A stretch of 64,000 nucleotides of DNA, taken from assembly GCF_014203705.1 (NCBI RefSeq), contig NZ_JACHJR010000001.1, positions 6,882,001 through 6,946,000 on the forward strand, written 5' to 3'. Source of the DNA: Kitasatospora gansuensis. Lineage in GTDB: Bacteria > Actinomycetota > Actinomycetes > Streptomycetales > Streptomycetaceae. Below the pieces are notes generated by a model, which did not search any database, was not told the origin of the DNA, and worked only from the letters and a program-made list of their open reading frames with translations. The position numbers and the translations under genes were made by a program. Of the stretch, positions 8,898-16,732 are shown one piece after another (position 1 is the first letter of the stretch; each line of letters begins with the position of its first letter).

Positions 8898-9512
8898 ATG
8901 TCGAGCACCACCACCCGCCACCTGATCAACCGTCAGCGCCGCCTGGCCGCCGCCCGTCCGCCCGCCGCCCCACTCCCGGTGGTGCGTCCGCCGCGCCGTC
9001 GCCGGCTCCCCGCCGTGCTGCTCGCATTGACCGTCCTGCTCGGCGGCTTCGCCACCTGGTCGGCCCTGGCCGCCGCCGACCTGCGGGCCGACGCCGGACA
9101 GCACAACACGGCCCTCACCGACCCGGCTGCCACCAGCGAGGTCAAGGGCCGGATCACCGAGGCGGTGAACGCCTTGTTCTCCTTCACCCACGCCGACCCG
9201 GCCCGCACCGACCAGGCGGCCCAGCGGCTGCTCACCGGCCGGGCGGTGGAGCAGCACGCCACGCTGCTGGCCCAGGTCCGCGCCCAGGCGGCGGCGAAGA
9301 AACTGCTGCTCACCACCACCGTCACGGACGCGGCGGTGGCCGCTCTGGACGGCGACCGGGCCCGGCTGCTGATCTTCGCCGACCAGCGCAACACCAGCAC
9401 CGCCGACGGAGCCAAGGACGCCGCGAGCTACTCCGCCGCGATGTTCGCCGTCGACGCGGTCCGTACCGACGGGAGCTGGCGGATCGAGAACATCGACACC
9501 TACGGCCGCTGA
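8898..9512 (+). CDS. Mce-associated (Mas-like) membrane protein 4, last gene of the mce operon
   Basis: 204 aa from ATG 8898. The frame is open upstream but there it is a shadow of the previous gene; a GAGGAG lies 9-15 nt before this ATG. About 38 residues of Arg/Pro-rich cytoplasmic tail precede the single membrane helix (about 40-60). The Mas-like domain carries FSFTHADPARTDQAA, a helix also seen in the second member (FSYSATDSESTRTAA), and ends DGSWRIENIDTYGR. It ends 7 nt from the convergent acyltransferase, leaving no room for a long terminator. Confidence 0.8.
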   Translation: MSSTTTRHLINRQRRLAAARPPAAPLPVVRPPRRRRLPAVLLALTVLLGGFATWSALAAADLRADAGQHNTALTDPAATSEVKGRITEAVNALFSFTHADPARTDQAAQRLLTGRAVEQHATLLAQVRAQAAAKKLLLTTTVTDAAVAALDGDRARLLIFADQRNTSTADGAKDAASYSAAMFAVDAVRTDGSWRIENIDTYGR

Positions 9513-9519
9513 GGCGTCG

Positions 9520-10287
9520 TCAGCGCTGCGCGCGCTTCTCGGCGCGGGCCTCGGCCTCCGCCTCGTCCTCGGCTTCGGCGACCTCCAGGGTGGGGGCGGT
9601 GCCGCCGAGGTGGGCGGGGAGCCACCAGGTGTCGTCGGGGCCGGTGGGCTTGCCGGGGTACTCGCGCTGGGCCTGCTCGAGCATCTCGGTCATCGCGGCC
9701 CGCAGGCGGCGGGTGACCATGACGGGCTTGTCGCCGGGCTCCAGCTCGATCGGCTTGCCGATCATGATGGTGACCGGGACGTGGCGCTTGGTCAGGGTCT
9801 TCGGACGGCCCTTGGTCCAGAGCTGCTGGGTGCCCCAGAGGATCACCGGGAGCAGCGGGGCGCCGGAGTCGGCGGCCATCCGGGCGGCGCCGGTCTTGAA
9901 CTTCTTCAGCGTGAAGGAGCGGCTGATGGTGGCCTCGGGGAAGACACCGACCACCTCGCCGGCCCGGAGCGCCTTGACGGCGGCGTCGTACGCGGGCTGC
10001 CCGTCGGTGCGGTCCACCGGGATGTGCTTCATGCCGCGCATCAGGGGGCCGGAGACGCCGTGCTTGAAGACGTCGTCCTTGGCCATGAAGCGGGTCTTGC
10101 GCTTGCCGCCCTTGAAGGCGCCGAGCCCGGCGAAGAGGAAGTCCAGGTAGCTGATGTGGTTGCTCACCAGCACGGCGCCGCCCTGGGCGGGGATGTTCTC
10201 CGCACCGACGATCTTGATCTGGCAGTCCAGCGCCCGGAACACGGCGAGCGCCGTGCGGATCACCGGCGGGTAGACGAACTCTGCCAC
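9520..10287 (-). CDS. plsC: 1-acyl-sn-glycerol-3-phosphate acyltransferase (PlsC family)
   Basis: 255 aa. Transfers an acyl chain to lysophosphatidic acid or a related acceptor at the inner face of the membrane. The catalytic HxxxxD box is seen in NHISYLDF (about residues 43-50), and the acceptor/phosphate-binding FPEATIS box follows at about 137. A hydrophobic N-terminal segment and membrane-surface helices are typical, and the length matches the family. The tail is unusually acidic (a run of Glu/Ala/Asp near 235-250) and ends in basic residues. ATG 10287 is chosen because family similarity begins there; the frame continues upstream only as a shadow. Confidence 0.9.
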   Translation of the reverse strand: MAEFVYPPVIRTALAVFRALDCQIKIVGAENIPAQGGAVLVSNHISYLDFLFAGLGAFKGGKRKTRFMAKDDVFKHGVSGPLMRGMKHIPVDRTDGQPAYDAAVKALRAGEVVGVFPEATISRSFTLKKFKTGAARMAADSGAPLLPVILWGTQQLWTKGRPKTLTKRHVPVTIMIGKPIELEPGDKPVMVTRRLRAAMTEMLEQAQREYPGKPTGPDDTWWLPAHLGGTAPTLEVAEAEDEAEAEARAEKRAQR

Positions 10288-10464
10288 GGGTCAGCCCTAC
10301 TTCCCACGGGCTTGGGGCCCGGTCAGGTGGTCCCGGGGCGCGGGCGAGCCGGACCGGAGGCACGGCAGGCCGCGGTGGCCCCGGGTGATACACCCGAATG
10401 ATCCCCCGAAGGATGGTCGGATGTCACGCCTGTCCGACCGGCGGCCGGGCGGACAGGTGACGAG

Positions 10465-10893
10465 TCACCGGCCGACGGTGCCCAGCCGGGCCCGCCCGCG
10501 CCGCAGCAGCAGGTACATCTCGCAGCCCAGGCAGTAGCCGAACGCCGCGTTCAGGAAGGCCGCGCCGAGCGCGAAGGCGGTGGCCAGCAGGCCGAGCCAG
10601 GTCAGGCCGGTGAGGTAGCCGACGGTGCCGACGACGGCGAAGCCGAGGCCGACCGCCTGCGCGAACCGGGGCGGCCTGGCATCCTCCAGCTCGGTCGGCG
10701 GTGTCAGTCGGGGCCGGACCAGGACGCGGTAGAGCCAGCCGTACGGCGAGTACTGCAGCCCGATCAGGGCGCCGACCGCGAAGACGGCGGCCTGGGCGGC
10801 GAGCAGCCACCCGTTGCCGGTGATCAGGACGGCGGCGAGCACGAGGGAGGTGAGCACGGCGGCGAAGCGCGGCCCGCGCGGGTCGATCTGCAT
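10465..10893 (-). CDS. DUF4395 domain membrane protein
   Basis: 142 aa, from ATG 10893 with GGAG 7 nt upstream. It begins MQIDPRGPRFAA, the conserved DUF4395 opening, and contains two helical hairpins of membrane segments (about 14-50 and 85-125). The C-terminal half has FGYCLGCEMYLLL with a CxxC pair, consistent with a thiol role. In actinobacteria DUF4395 genes sit beside thioredoxin-like genes and sulfur metabolism genes, as here. It is preceded by a tiny ORF with Cys codons (10935-11006) that is probably its attenuator. Function of DUF4395 itself is unproven. Confidence 0.88.
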   Translation of the reverse strand: MQIDPRGPRFAAVLTSLVLAAVLITGNGWLLAAQAAVFAVGALIGLQYSPYGWLYRVLVRPRLTPPTELEDARPPRFAQAVGLGFAVVGTVGYLTGLTWLGLLATAFALGAAFLNAAFGYCLGCEMYLLLRRGRARLGTVGR

Positions 10894-10934
10894 GGGGACT
10901 CCAGGAAAAGGGGGACGAGCGGGCTGACGGCGGG

Positions 10935-11006
10935 TCAGCGACAGCTGCTCGTGGTCGCCCGGCACAGGTCGACCACCCGACGGCGGGTCAGCCTCGTGGA
11001 GTCCAT
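10935..11006 (-). CDS. Putative cysteine-responsive leader peptide (uORF), 23 aa
   Basis: ATG 11006 to TGA 10935 on the minus strand encodes 23 residues with the core LTRRRVVDLCRATTSSC. This matches the small actinobacterial leader peptides of the pattern L-x-x-R-R-x-x-D-L-C-R ... C that lie before sulfur-assimilation and thiol genes; related polycysteine uORFs in mycobacteria attenuate the downstream gene when Cys-tRNA is plentiful or scarce. It ends 41 nt before the DUF4395 start. It is too short for normal ORF callers. The peptide match is seen in sequence; regulation by cysteine is inference from the family. Confidence 0.72.
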   Translation of the reverse strand: MDSTRLTRRRVVDLCRATTSSCR

Positions 11007-11063
11007 GGCCGCGATGGTACGCCCCCTGGCCGGGACGGTGGTGAGATGCCGCACACTGGAGCG

Positions 11064-11477
11064 ATGACCGGGTTGCTGGTGTGTGCCGTGGTGCTCGTGC
11101 TGGCGAGCGGGTTCGGCCTGCTCCGGGCCCGGCGGGACGGGAGGCTGCGGGTGCGGGCGAAGGACGGGGCGGTGGTGCTGACCACCGGGGACCTCGGGGC
11201 GGAGTTGGGGGAGCGGGCCACGCTGGTGCAGTTCTCCAGCGCGTTCTGCCAGCCGTGCCGGGCGACCCGGCGGGTGCTGGCCGAGGTGGTGGGTCTGGTG
11301 CCGGGGGTGGCGCACGTCGAGGTGGACGCCGAGGAGCAGCTCGATCTGGTCCGCCGGCTGGACATCCTCCGGACGCCGACCGTGCTGGTGCTGGACGCGG
11401 GCGGCCGGGAGGTCCGCCGGGCCTCGGGTCAGCCGCGCCGGGCGGATGTGATCGCCGCGCTGGGCGAGGCGATCTGA
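11064..11477 (+). CDS. Thioredoxin-family protein with N-terminal membrane anchor
   Basis: 137 aa from ATG 11064 (GGAG 5 nt upstream; an in-frame ATG at 11046 lacks a ribosome site). One N-terminal membrane helix (about 2-20), a short beta-rich linker, then a thioredoxin fold with the redox motif CQPC in FSSAFCQPCRATRR and the cis-Pro segment RTPTVLVLD. It is divergent from the leader peptide/DUF4395 unit, with 57 nt between them, so both probably belong to one thiol-stress locus. The partner of the CQPC centre is unknown; DUF4395 with its CxxC is a reasonable candidate (inference). Confidence 0.9.
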   Translation: MTGLLVCAVVLVLASGFGLLRARRDGRLRVRAKDGAVVLTTGDLGAELGERATLVQFSSAFCQPCRATRRVLAEVVGLVPGVAHVEVDAEEQLDLVRRLDILRTPTVLVLDAGGREVRRASGQPRRADVIAALGEAI

Positions 11478-11726
11478 CGCAGTCTCCGCCGGCCGCTGCA
11501 GCGCGAAGTGGGCAGGGCGGCCAGGGCATCTGAGGGGTCGTCCGACCCCGTCCGGCCAGGTGAATCTGTCAAGACCGTTCAATCTCACAGTCGATCTGCC
11601 GCCCGGTCGGGGGGCAGGCGGCCCGGCCTGGGGCAGGATGGGGCGCAGACGGCAGTGCGGCCGTTCCGGGCCCTCCGTGGCCAGGGGCGACGCGGGGTGC
11701 GGAGCACTCGACCGGGCTTCGGCAGA

Positions 11727-11770
11727 GCTAAGCTACTGGCCAGTAGTGACGGCTAAGCTACTCGCGAGTA
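11727..11770. promoter_or_regulatory. Tandem palindromic operators upstream of etfBA
   Basis: Two copies of an 11-nt direct repeat GCTAAGCTACT start at 11727 and 11752, exactly 25 bp apart. Each runs into a perfect palindrome: CTACTGGCCAGTAG (11733-11746) and TACTCGCGAGTA (11759-11770). The TACT-N4-AGTA form is typical of TetR-family operators in fatty-acid catabolism regulons of actinobacteria, and etfBA encode the electron acceptor of acyl-CoA dehydrogenases, so a fatty-acid regulator is a fair guess. No regulator gene is adjacent. The rest of the 411-bp gap (11478-11726 and 11771-11888) shows no other feature I can support. Confidence 0.7.
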
Positions 11771-11888
11771 TGCTGCCAGCAAGTTCCGGACGGGCACAGG
11801 AATCCGCTGCCCGGAGCGGGTGCGTGACGAGTTCGCGCCCGCTTGCACAGCCGCAGCCGCCGGACGAGACCAGTACAGGAGACAGGCC

Positions 11889-12674
11889 GTGAGCTTGAGG
11901 ATCGTTGTCTGTGTGAAGTACGTGCCCGACGCGACCGGTGACCGTCGCTTCGCGGACGACACCACCACCGACCGGGACGCCGTGGACGGCCTCCTGTCGG
12001 AGCTGGACGAGTACGGCGTGGAGCAGGCCCTGCGCATCGCCGAAACCCACGGCGACGCCGAGGTCACCGTCCTGACGGTGGGCCCCGACGACGCCAAGGA
12101 CGCCCTGCGCAAGGCCCTGTCCATGGGCGCCGACAAGGCCGTCCACGTCAACGACGACGACATCCACGGCACCGACGTGATCGGCACCTCCGCCATCATC
12201 GCCAAGGCCCTGGAGACCACCGGCTACGACCTCGTCGTGTGCGGCATGGCCTCCACCGACGGCACCATGGGCGTCCTGCCCGCCCTGCTCGCCGAACGCC
12301 TCGGCGTCCCCCAGGCCACCCTGCTCTCCGAGGTCACCCTCGACGGGACCACGGTGACCGGCCGCCGCGACGGCGACGCCGCCACCGAGCAGATCTCCGC
12401 CCCGCTGCCCGCCGTCATCTCCGTCACCGACCAGTCCGGCGAAGCCCGCTACCCCTCCTTCAAGGGCATCATGGCCGCCAAGAAGAAGCCGGTCACCTCC
12501 CTCGACCTCGACGACCTCGGCATCGACGCCGACACCGTCGGCCTCACCGGTGCCTGGACCGCCGTCGAGACGATCACCGCCCGCCCCGCCCGCACCGCCG
12601 GCACCATCGTCAAGGACGAGGGCGAGGGCGGCAAGGCCCTGGCCGCCTACCTCGTCGAGCAGAAGTTCATCTAA
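11889..12674 (+). CDS. etfB: Electron transfer flavoprotein subunit beta
   Basis: 261 aa from GTG 11889, with AGGAGA 7 nt upstream. The frame is open from 11820 but family similarity begins at this start ([13 protein letters not shown]). EtfB binds AMP and, with EtfA, passes electrons from acyl-CoA dehydrogenases to the respiratory chain. The ETF-beta signature region is visible as a run of conserved [12 protein letters not shown] and the loop [10 protein letters not shown]. Length is normal for the family. It is followed 47 nt later by etfA, in the usual order. Confidence 0.97.
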   Translation: MSLRIVVCVKYVPDATGDRRFADDTTTDRDAVDGLLSELDEYGVEQALRIAETHGDAEVTVLTVGPDDAKDALRKALSMGADKAVHVNDDDIHGTDVIGTSAIIAKALETTGYDLVVCGMASTDGTMGVLPALLAERLGVPQATLLSEVTLDGTTVTGRRDGDAATEQISAPLPAVISVTDQSGEARYPSFKGIMAAKKKPVTSLDLDDLGIDADTVGLTGAWTAVETITARPARTAGTIVKDEGEGGKALAAYLVEQKFI

Positions 12675-12721
12675 CCCCACACGCGTTAGCGCATCCAACG
12701 ATCGATCAGGAGCAAGAAATC

Positions 12722-13687
12722 ATGGCTGAGATCCTGGTTCTCGTGGACCACGCCGACGGTGTGGTCCGCAAGCCGGCCCTCGAACTGCTCACCCTGGCCC
12801 GCCGCATCGGCGAGCCCTCGGCGGTCGTCCTGGGCGCCGGTGCCGCCGCCACCGACATCGCCGCCAAGGCCGCCGAATACGGCGCCGCCAAGGTGTACAC
12901 CGCCGACGGCGCCGAGTTCACCGACCAGCTCGTCGTCCCCAAGGTCGACGCGCTGACCCAGATCGCCACCGCGGCCAACGCCGGCGCGGTGCTCGTCACC
13001 TCCTCCGGCGAGGGCAAGGAGATCGCCGCCCGCGTCGCCCTGCGCCTGGGCTCCGGCATCATCACCGACGCCGTCGACCTCGAAGCCGGCACCGACGGCA
13101 GCCCCGTCGCCACCCAGTCGGTGTTCGCCGCCTCCTTCCAGGTCAAGTCCAAGGTCTCGCACGGCACCCCGGTCATCACCGTCAAGCCCAACTCCACCAC
13201 CCCGGAGGCCGCCCCGGCCGCCGGCACCGTCGAGACCGCGAGCGTGGAGTTCACCGGCAACGCCGCCACCGTCACCGCCCGCACCCCCCGCGTCTCCTCG
13301 GGGCGCCCCGAGCTCACCGAAGCCGCCATCGTCGTCTCGGGTGGCCGCGGCGTCGGCGCAGCCGAAGGCTTCGCCGTCGTCGAGGACCTCGCGGACGCGC
13401 TCGGCGCGGCCGTCGGCGCCTCCCGCGCCGCCGTCGACGCCGGCTGGTACCCGCACACCAACCAGGTCGGCCAGACCGGCAAGCAGGTCTCCCCCCAGCT
13501 GTACGTCGCGGCCGGCATCTCCGGCGCCATCCAGCACCGCGCCGGCATGCAGACCTCCAAGACCATCGTCGCCATCAACAAGGACCCCGAAGCCCCCATC
13601 TTCGAACTCGTCGACTACGGCGTCGTCGGAGACCTCTTCACCGTCCTCCCCCAGCTCACCACCGAGGTCAAGACCCGCAAGGGCTGA
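12722..13687 (+). CDS. etfA: Electron transfer flavoprotein subunit alpha
   Basis: 321 aa from ATG 12722 (AGGAG 12 nt upstream). The N-terminal domain forms the heterodimer interface, and the C-terminal FAD-binding domain has the strongly conserved [36 protein letters not shown] and [10 protein letters not shown] motifs in order from about residue 205 to 300. These bind the FAD that relays electrons from EtfB-bound dehydrogenase flavins. Complete and intact. A hairpin terminator follows at 13703. Confidence 0.98.
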   Translation: MAEILVLVDHADGVVRKPALELLTLARRIGEPSAVVLGAGAAATDIAAKAAEYGAAKVYTADGAEFTDQLVVPKVDALTQIATAANAGAVLVTSSGEGKEIAARVALRLGSGIITDAVDLEAGTDGSPVATQSVFAASFQVKSKVSHGTPVITVKPNSTTPEAAPAAGTVETASVEFTGNAATVTARTPRVSSGRPELTEAAIVVSGGRGVGAAEGFAVVEDLADALGAAVGASRAAVDAGWYPHTNQVGQTGKQVSPQLYVAAGISGAIQHRAGMQTSKTIVAINKDPEAPIFELVDYGVVGDLFTVLPQLTTEVKTRKG

Positions 13688-13702
13688 GACCGACCGGTAC
13701 CA

Positions 13703-13739
13703 GCGGAGCCCCGTCGGAAATTCTCCGGCGGGGCTCCGC
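13703..13739 (+). terminator. Hairpin terminator after etfA
   Basis: Perfect 11-bp inverted repeat GCGGAGCCCCG (13703-13713) / CGGGGCTCCGC (13729-13739) with a 15-nt loop, 16 nt after the etfA stop. No T-tract follows, as is common in high-GC actinobacteria. Confidence 0.8.
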
Positions 13740-13912
13740 CGTGTCCGGCTATGCTTCCCCCGTGTACCTCTCCGATCCGCACTGACGGGCCGTCAGCCGC
13801 CCACACCGCGCACCCTGCTGAGCAGGGGCGGCCGGTGGGGCAGGCCACGCCCCCGTCGTGCCCACACGCGCCCGGCTGAGCTTCGGCGCGCCTGTTCATC
13901 GGAGATCACCCC

Positions 13913-15112
13913 ATGTCACGCCCCTCCCGGGGCAGCGCTTCCTATCGCGCTGTCCTCACGCTTCCGCACGCCCCGAAGCTCTTCACCGCCGCGATGCTCG
14001 CCCGGCTCAGCTACGGCGTCATCGGCCTGCCGCTGCTGCTCGCGCTGTACGAGGGCACCGGCTCGTACGCCGTGGCGGGCACCGTCGCCGGTCTGTTCGG
14101 ACTGGTCACCGCCCTGCTCGGGCCCGCCCGGGCCCGGCTGGTGGAGCGCCGGCCAGGCGCGCTGACCTGGCTGTCCGTCAGTTACACCCTCCTGCTCGCT
14201 GCGCTGGCCACGGCCTGCGCCGTCCACGTGCCCAGCCCGCTGCTCGCCGCCCTCGCGGTGCTGACCGGCGCCTTCCCGCCGCCCGTCGGCCCGTTGATGC
14301 GCACGCTCTGGGGCAGGCTGGCGGCCGACGAGGCGCAGCGGCAGTCCGCGCTGAGCCTGGACACGGCGGCGGAGTCCACCGTCTTCGCGCTCGGCCCGCT
14401 GCTCGGCGGCTTCCTGGTCGCGGCGCTCGGGGCCCCCGCCGCCGTCGGGGCCTGCACGCTGCTGGTGCTGGTCGGTTTCGGCCTGCTGGCGTCGGCCCTG
14501 CGGGGTGCCTCGATGAGCGTGCGCCCCGCGGCGAAGCGCTCCGGAAGTCCCTTGCGGGCGAAGGGATTCGGGCCGCTGCTGCTGCCCGTGCTCGGGACGG
14601 CCGCGGCGTTCACCGTGTTCGAGATCGCGATCGTGGCGGCCCGGGGCACCGTGACGGCGGGCGTGCTGACCACGCTGTTCGCGGTCGGCGGCGTCCTCGG
14701 CGGGCTGGTCTACGGCGGGTACCGGTGGCGCGGTGCGCTGCGGCACCGGCCGGTGCTGCTCGTCGCGGCGGCCGCCTGCTGCTACGCCGTACCCGCCCTC
14801 GACGTGCTGCCCGCCACGGCGGCGGCGGCGCTGTTCGCGGGTGCCTGCGCGGACGTGCTGCTGATCACCGCCTACCAACTCGTCGAGGAGCTCGTCCCCG
14901 AGGGGTCCAGGACCGAGGCGGGCGCGTGGGTGAACACCGCCTACAACCTGGGGTCCGCGTTCGGCGCGGCGGCCGGGGGTGTGCTGGTCGACCGGGCCGG
15001 GCCGACCACGGCGTTCGGCGGGACGGCCGGGGCGCTCGCGTGCTGCGCGGTGGTCGGGGCGGTGCTGGCGCTGGGCACGGTCCGGCGCCGTACGGCCCCG
15101 GCGGCTGCCTGA
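13913..15112 (+). CDS. MFS transporter
   Basis: 399 aa from ATG 13913. Twelve hydrophobic segments are spread along the whole length with the usual central cytoplasmic loop (about residues 195-225, basic). Probable proton-driven efflux pump of the major facilitator superfamily, inner membrane. The substrate is not evident; there is no dedicated regulator next to it. It lies between the etf terminator and the acyl-CoA synthetase, with 33 nt to the latter, which has its own likely promoter. Confidence 0.88.
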   Translation: MSRPSRGSASYRAVLTLPHAPKLFTAAMLARLSYGVIGLPLLLALYEGTGSYAVAGTVAGLFGLVTALLGPARARLVERRPGALTWLSVSYTLLLAALATACAVHVPSPLLAALAVLTGAFPPPVGPLMRTLWGRLAADEAQRQSALSLDTAAESTVFALGPLLGGFLVAALGAPAAVGACTLLVLVGFGLLASALRGASMSVRPAAKRSGSPLRAKGFGPLLLPVLGTAAAFTVFEIAIVAARGTVTAGVLTTLFAVGGVLGGLVYGGYRWRGALRHRPVLLVAAAACCYAVPALDVLPATAAAALFAGACADVLLITAYQLVEELVPEGSRTEAGAWVNTAYNLGSAFGAAAGGVLVDRAGPTTAFGGTAGALACCAVVGAVLALGTVRRRTAPAAA

Positions 15113-15132
15113 CCGGCGGCCCGGCCCGGCGG

Positions 15133-15146
15133 TAGAGTCCCGGCCA
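15133..15146 (+). promoter_or_regulatory. Probable leaderless -10 element before the acyl-CoA synthetase
   Basis: TAGAGT (15133-15138) lies 7 nt before ATG 15146 and no ribosome site is present. This TANNNT-N6-8-start pattern marks leaderless transcripts in Streptomyces. No start-site data are available here. Confidence 0.5.
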
Positions 15147-16552
15147 TGGGACTGCTGACGGCACTTGAGGGCGGCCACGGCGACGCCGCCGACGCGCTGC
15201 GGATCGACGGACGGCCGCTCTCCTGGGAGCAACTGCTGGGCGCGGCAACGGCGGTGGCCGACCGGGTGGCGGGGGCACCGGCCCTCGCGGTGCTGGCCGG
15301 GCCGACCGCCGAGACCGTGGTGGCCACCGTCGGCGGGCTGCTGGCGGGCGTCCCCGTGGTGCCGCTGCCACCGGACTCCGGGCCCAAGGAGCGCGCGCAC
15401 ATCCTGCGCGACTCGGGCGCCACCCTGTTGGCGCTGCCGGTCGGGGCGTCGGCGCCGGACGGGATCGAGCCGCTGCCGGTGGAGCTGACGGCCCGTTCGA
15501 GCAGCACGTACGCCGAGCCGGGGGTGGAGGGCACGGCCTTCGTGCTCTACACCTCCGGCACCACCGGGGCGCCGAAGGGCGCGGTGATCCGGCGCGGTGC
15601 GGTCGCCGCCGACCTGGACGCGCTGGCCGCCGCCTGGCAGTGGACCGCCGAGGACACCCTGGTGCACGGGCTGCCGCTGTTCCACGTGCACGGGCTGGTG
15701 CTGGGGGTGCTGGGCGCGCTGCGCACCGGCAGTCGGCTGGTGCACACCGGCCGGCCCACGCCGGGGGCGTACGCGAAGGCGGGCGGCAGCCTGTACTTCG
15801 GGGTGCCGACCGTCTGGTCCCGGATCGCCGCCGACGAACCGTCGGCACGGGCGCTGGCCACCGCCCGCCTGCTGGTCTCCGGCAGTGCCCCGCTGCCGAC
15901 GCCGGTCTTCGACCGGATCGCCGCGCTCACCGGGCAGGCGCCGATCGAGCGGTACGGCATGACCGAGTCGCTGATCACCGTCTCCACCCGCGCGGACGGC
16001 GAGCGCCGCCCCGGCAGCGTCGGGCTGCCGCTGGACGGTGTCCGGACCCGGCTGGTGGCCGAGGACGGCGGCCCGGTGCCACCGGACGGCGAGACGGTCG
16101 GCGAACTCCAGGTCGCCGGGCCGACGTTGTTCAGCGGCTACCTCAACCGGCCGGACGCCGACGCCGAGTCGTGGACCGCCGACGGCTGGTTCCGCACCGG
16201 GGACGTGGCCACCATCGGCCCGGACGGCTTCCACCGGATCGTCGGCCGGGCCTCGGTGGACCTGATCAAGAGCGGCGGCTACCGGATCGGCGCGGGCGAG
16301 GTGGAGGCCGCGCTGCGGGACCACCCGGCGGTGGCCGACGCGGCGGTGATCGGCGCGCCGGACCAGGACCTGGGCCAGGCCGTGGTGGCGTTCGTGATCG
16401 CCGACGGGGCGGTGACGGGGGATCAGCTGTCCGCCTTCGTGGCCGAGCGGCTCTCGGTGCACAAGCGGCCCCGCCGGGTGGTGCTGGTGGACGAGCTGCC
16501 CAGGAACGCGATGGGCAAGGTGCTCAAGAAGCAGCTGCTGGAGCTGAGCTGA
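15146..16552 (+). CDS. MatB-like acyl-CoA synthetase (malonyl-CoA/short-chain ligase type)
   Basis: 468 aa adenylate-forming enzyme: activates a carboxylate with ATP and loads it on CoA. Core motifs in order: YTSGTTGAPKGA (P-loop, about residue 134), the substrate-side block AAAWQWTAEDTLVHGLPLFH, RYGMTES (adenine pocket), GWFRTGDVA, the hinge IVGRASVDLIKSGGYRIG, and the catalytic Lys in NAMGKVLKK near the end. The compact length and the WQWT...GLPLFHVHGLVLG block closely resemble Streptomyces MatB, a malonate/methylmalonate-CoA ligase that feeds polyketide and fatty-acid synthesis. The exact acid is not proven. Confidence 0.85.
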   Translation: MGLLTALEGGHGDAADALRIDGRPLSWEQLLGAATAVADRVAGAPALAVLAGPTAETVVATVGGLLAGVPVVPLPPDSGPKERAHILRDSGATLLALPVGASAPDGIEPLPVELTARSSSTYAEPGVEGTAFVLYTSGTTGAPKGAVIRRGAVAADLDALAAAWQWTAEDTLVHGLPLFHVHGLVLGVLGALRTGSRLVHTGRPTPGAYAKAGGSLYFGVPTVWSRIAADEPSARALATARLLVSGSAPLPTPVFDRIAALTGQAPIERYGMTESLITVSTRADGERRPGSVGLPLDGVRTRLVAEDGGPVPPDGETVGELQVAGPTLFSGYLNRPDADAESWTADGWFRTGDVATIGPDGFHRIVGRASVDLIKSGGYRIGAGEVEAALRDHPAVADAAVIGAPDQDLGQAVVAFVIADGAVTGDQLSAFVAERLSVHKRPRRVVLVDELPRNAMGKVLKKQLLELS

Positions 16553-16568
16553 CGCTTCGTCAGCAATA

Positions 16569-16584
16569 TGACCTGTGCAGGTCA
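16569..16584. promoter_or_regulatory. Palindromic operator candidate
   Basis: TGACCTG-TG-CAGGTCA is a perfect inverted repeat (7-bp arms, 2-nt centre) in the 180-bp gap between the acyl-CoA synthetase and the kinase-NUDIX gene. It could be an operator for the downstream gene. No matching regulator is identified, and the rest of the gap shows nothing else. Confidence 0.4.
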
Positions 16585-16732
16585 GAAGATCCGGGTGTGC
16601 GGCTGACACATGCCGCACGGCCGGGAACCGACACCCGTACGGGCGGACAGGCATGGGCCGGGCCGTGGCGGGGGACCACCTCGATGGCGCGGACTGGGCT
16701 GGGCCGGCAGGGCGGCAGAAGGCGGGGACACT

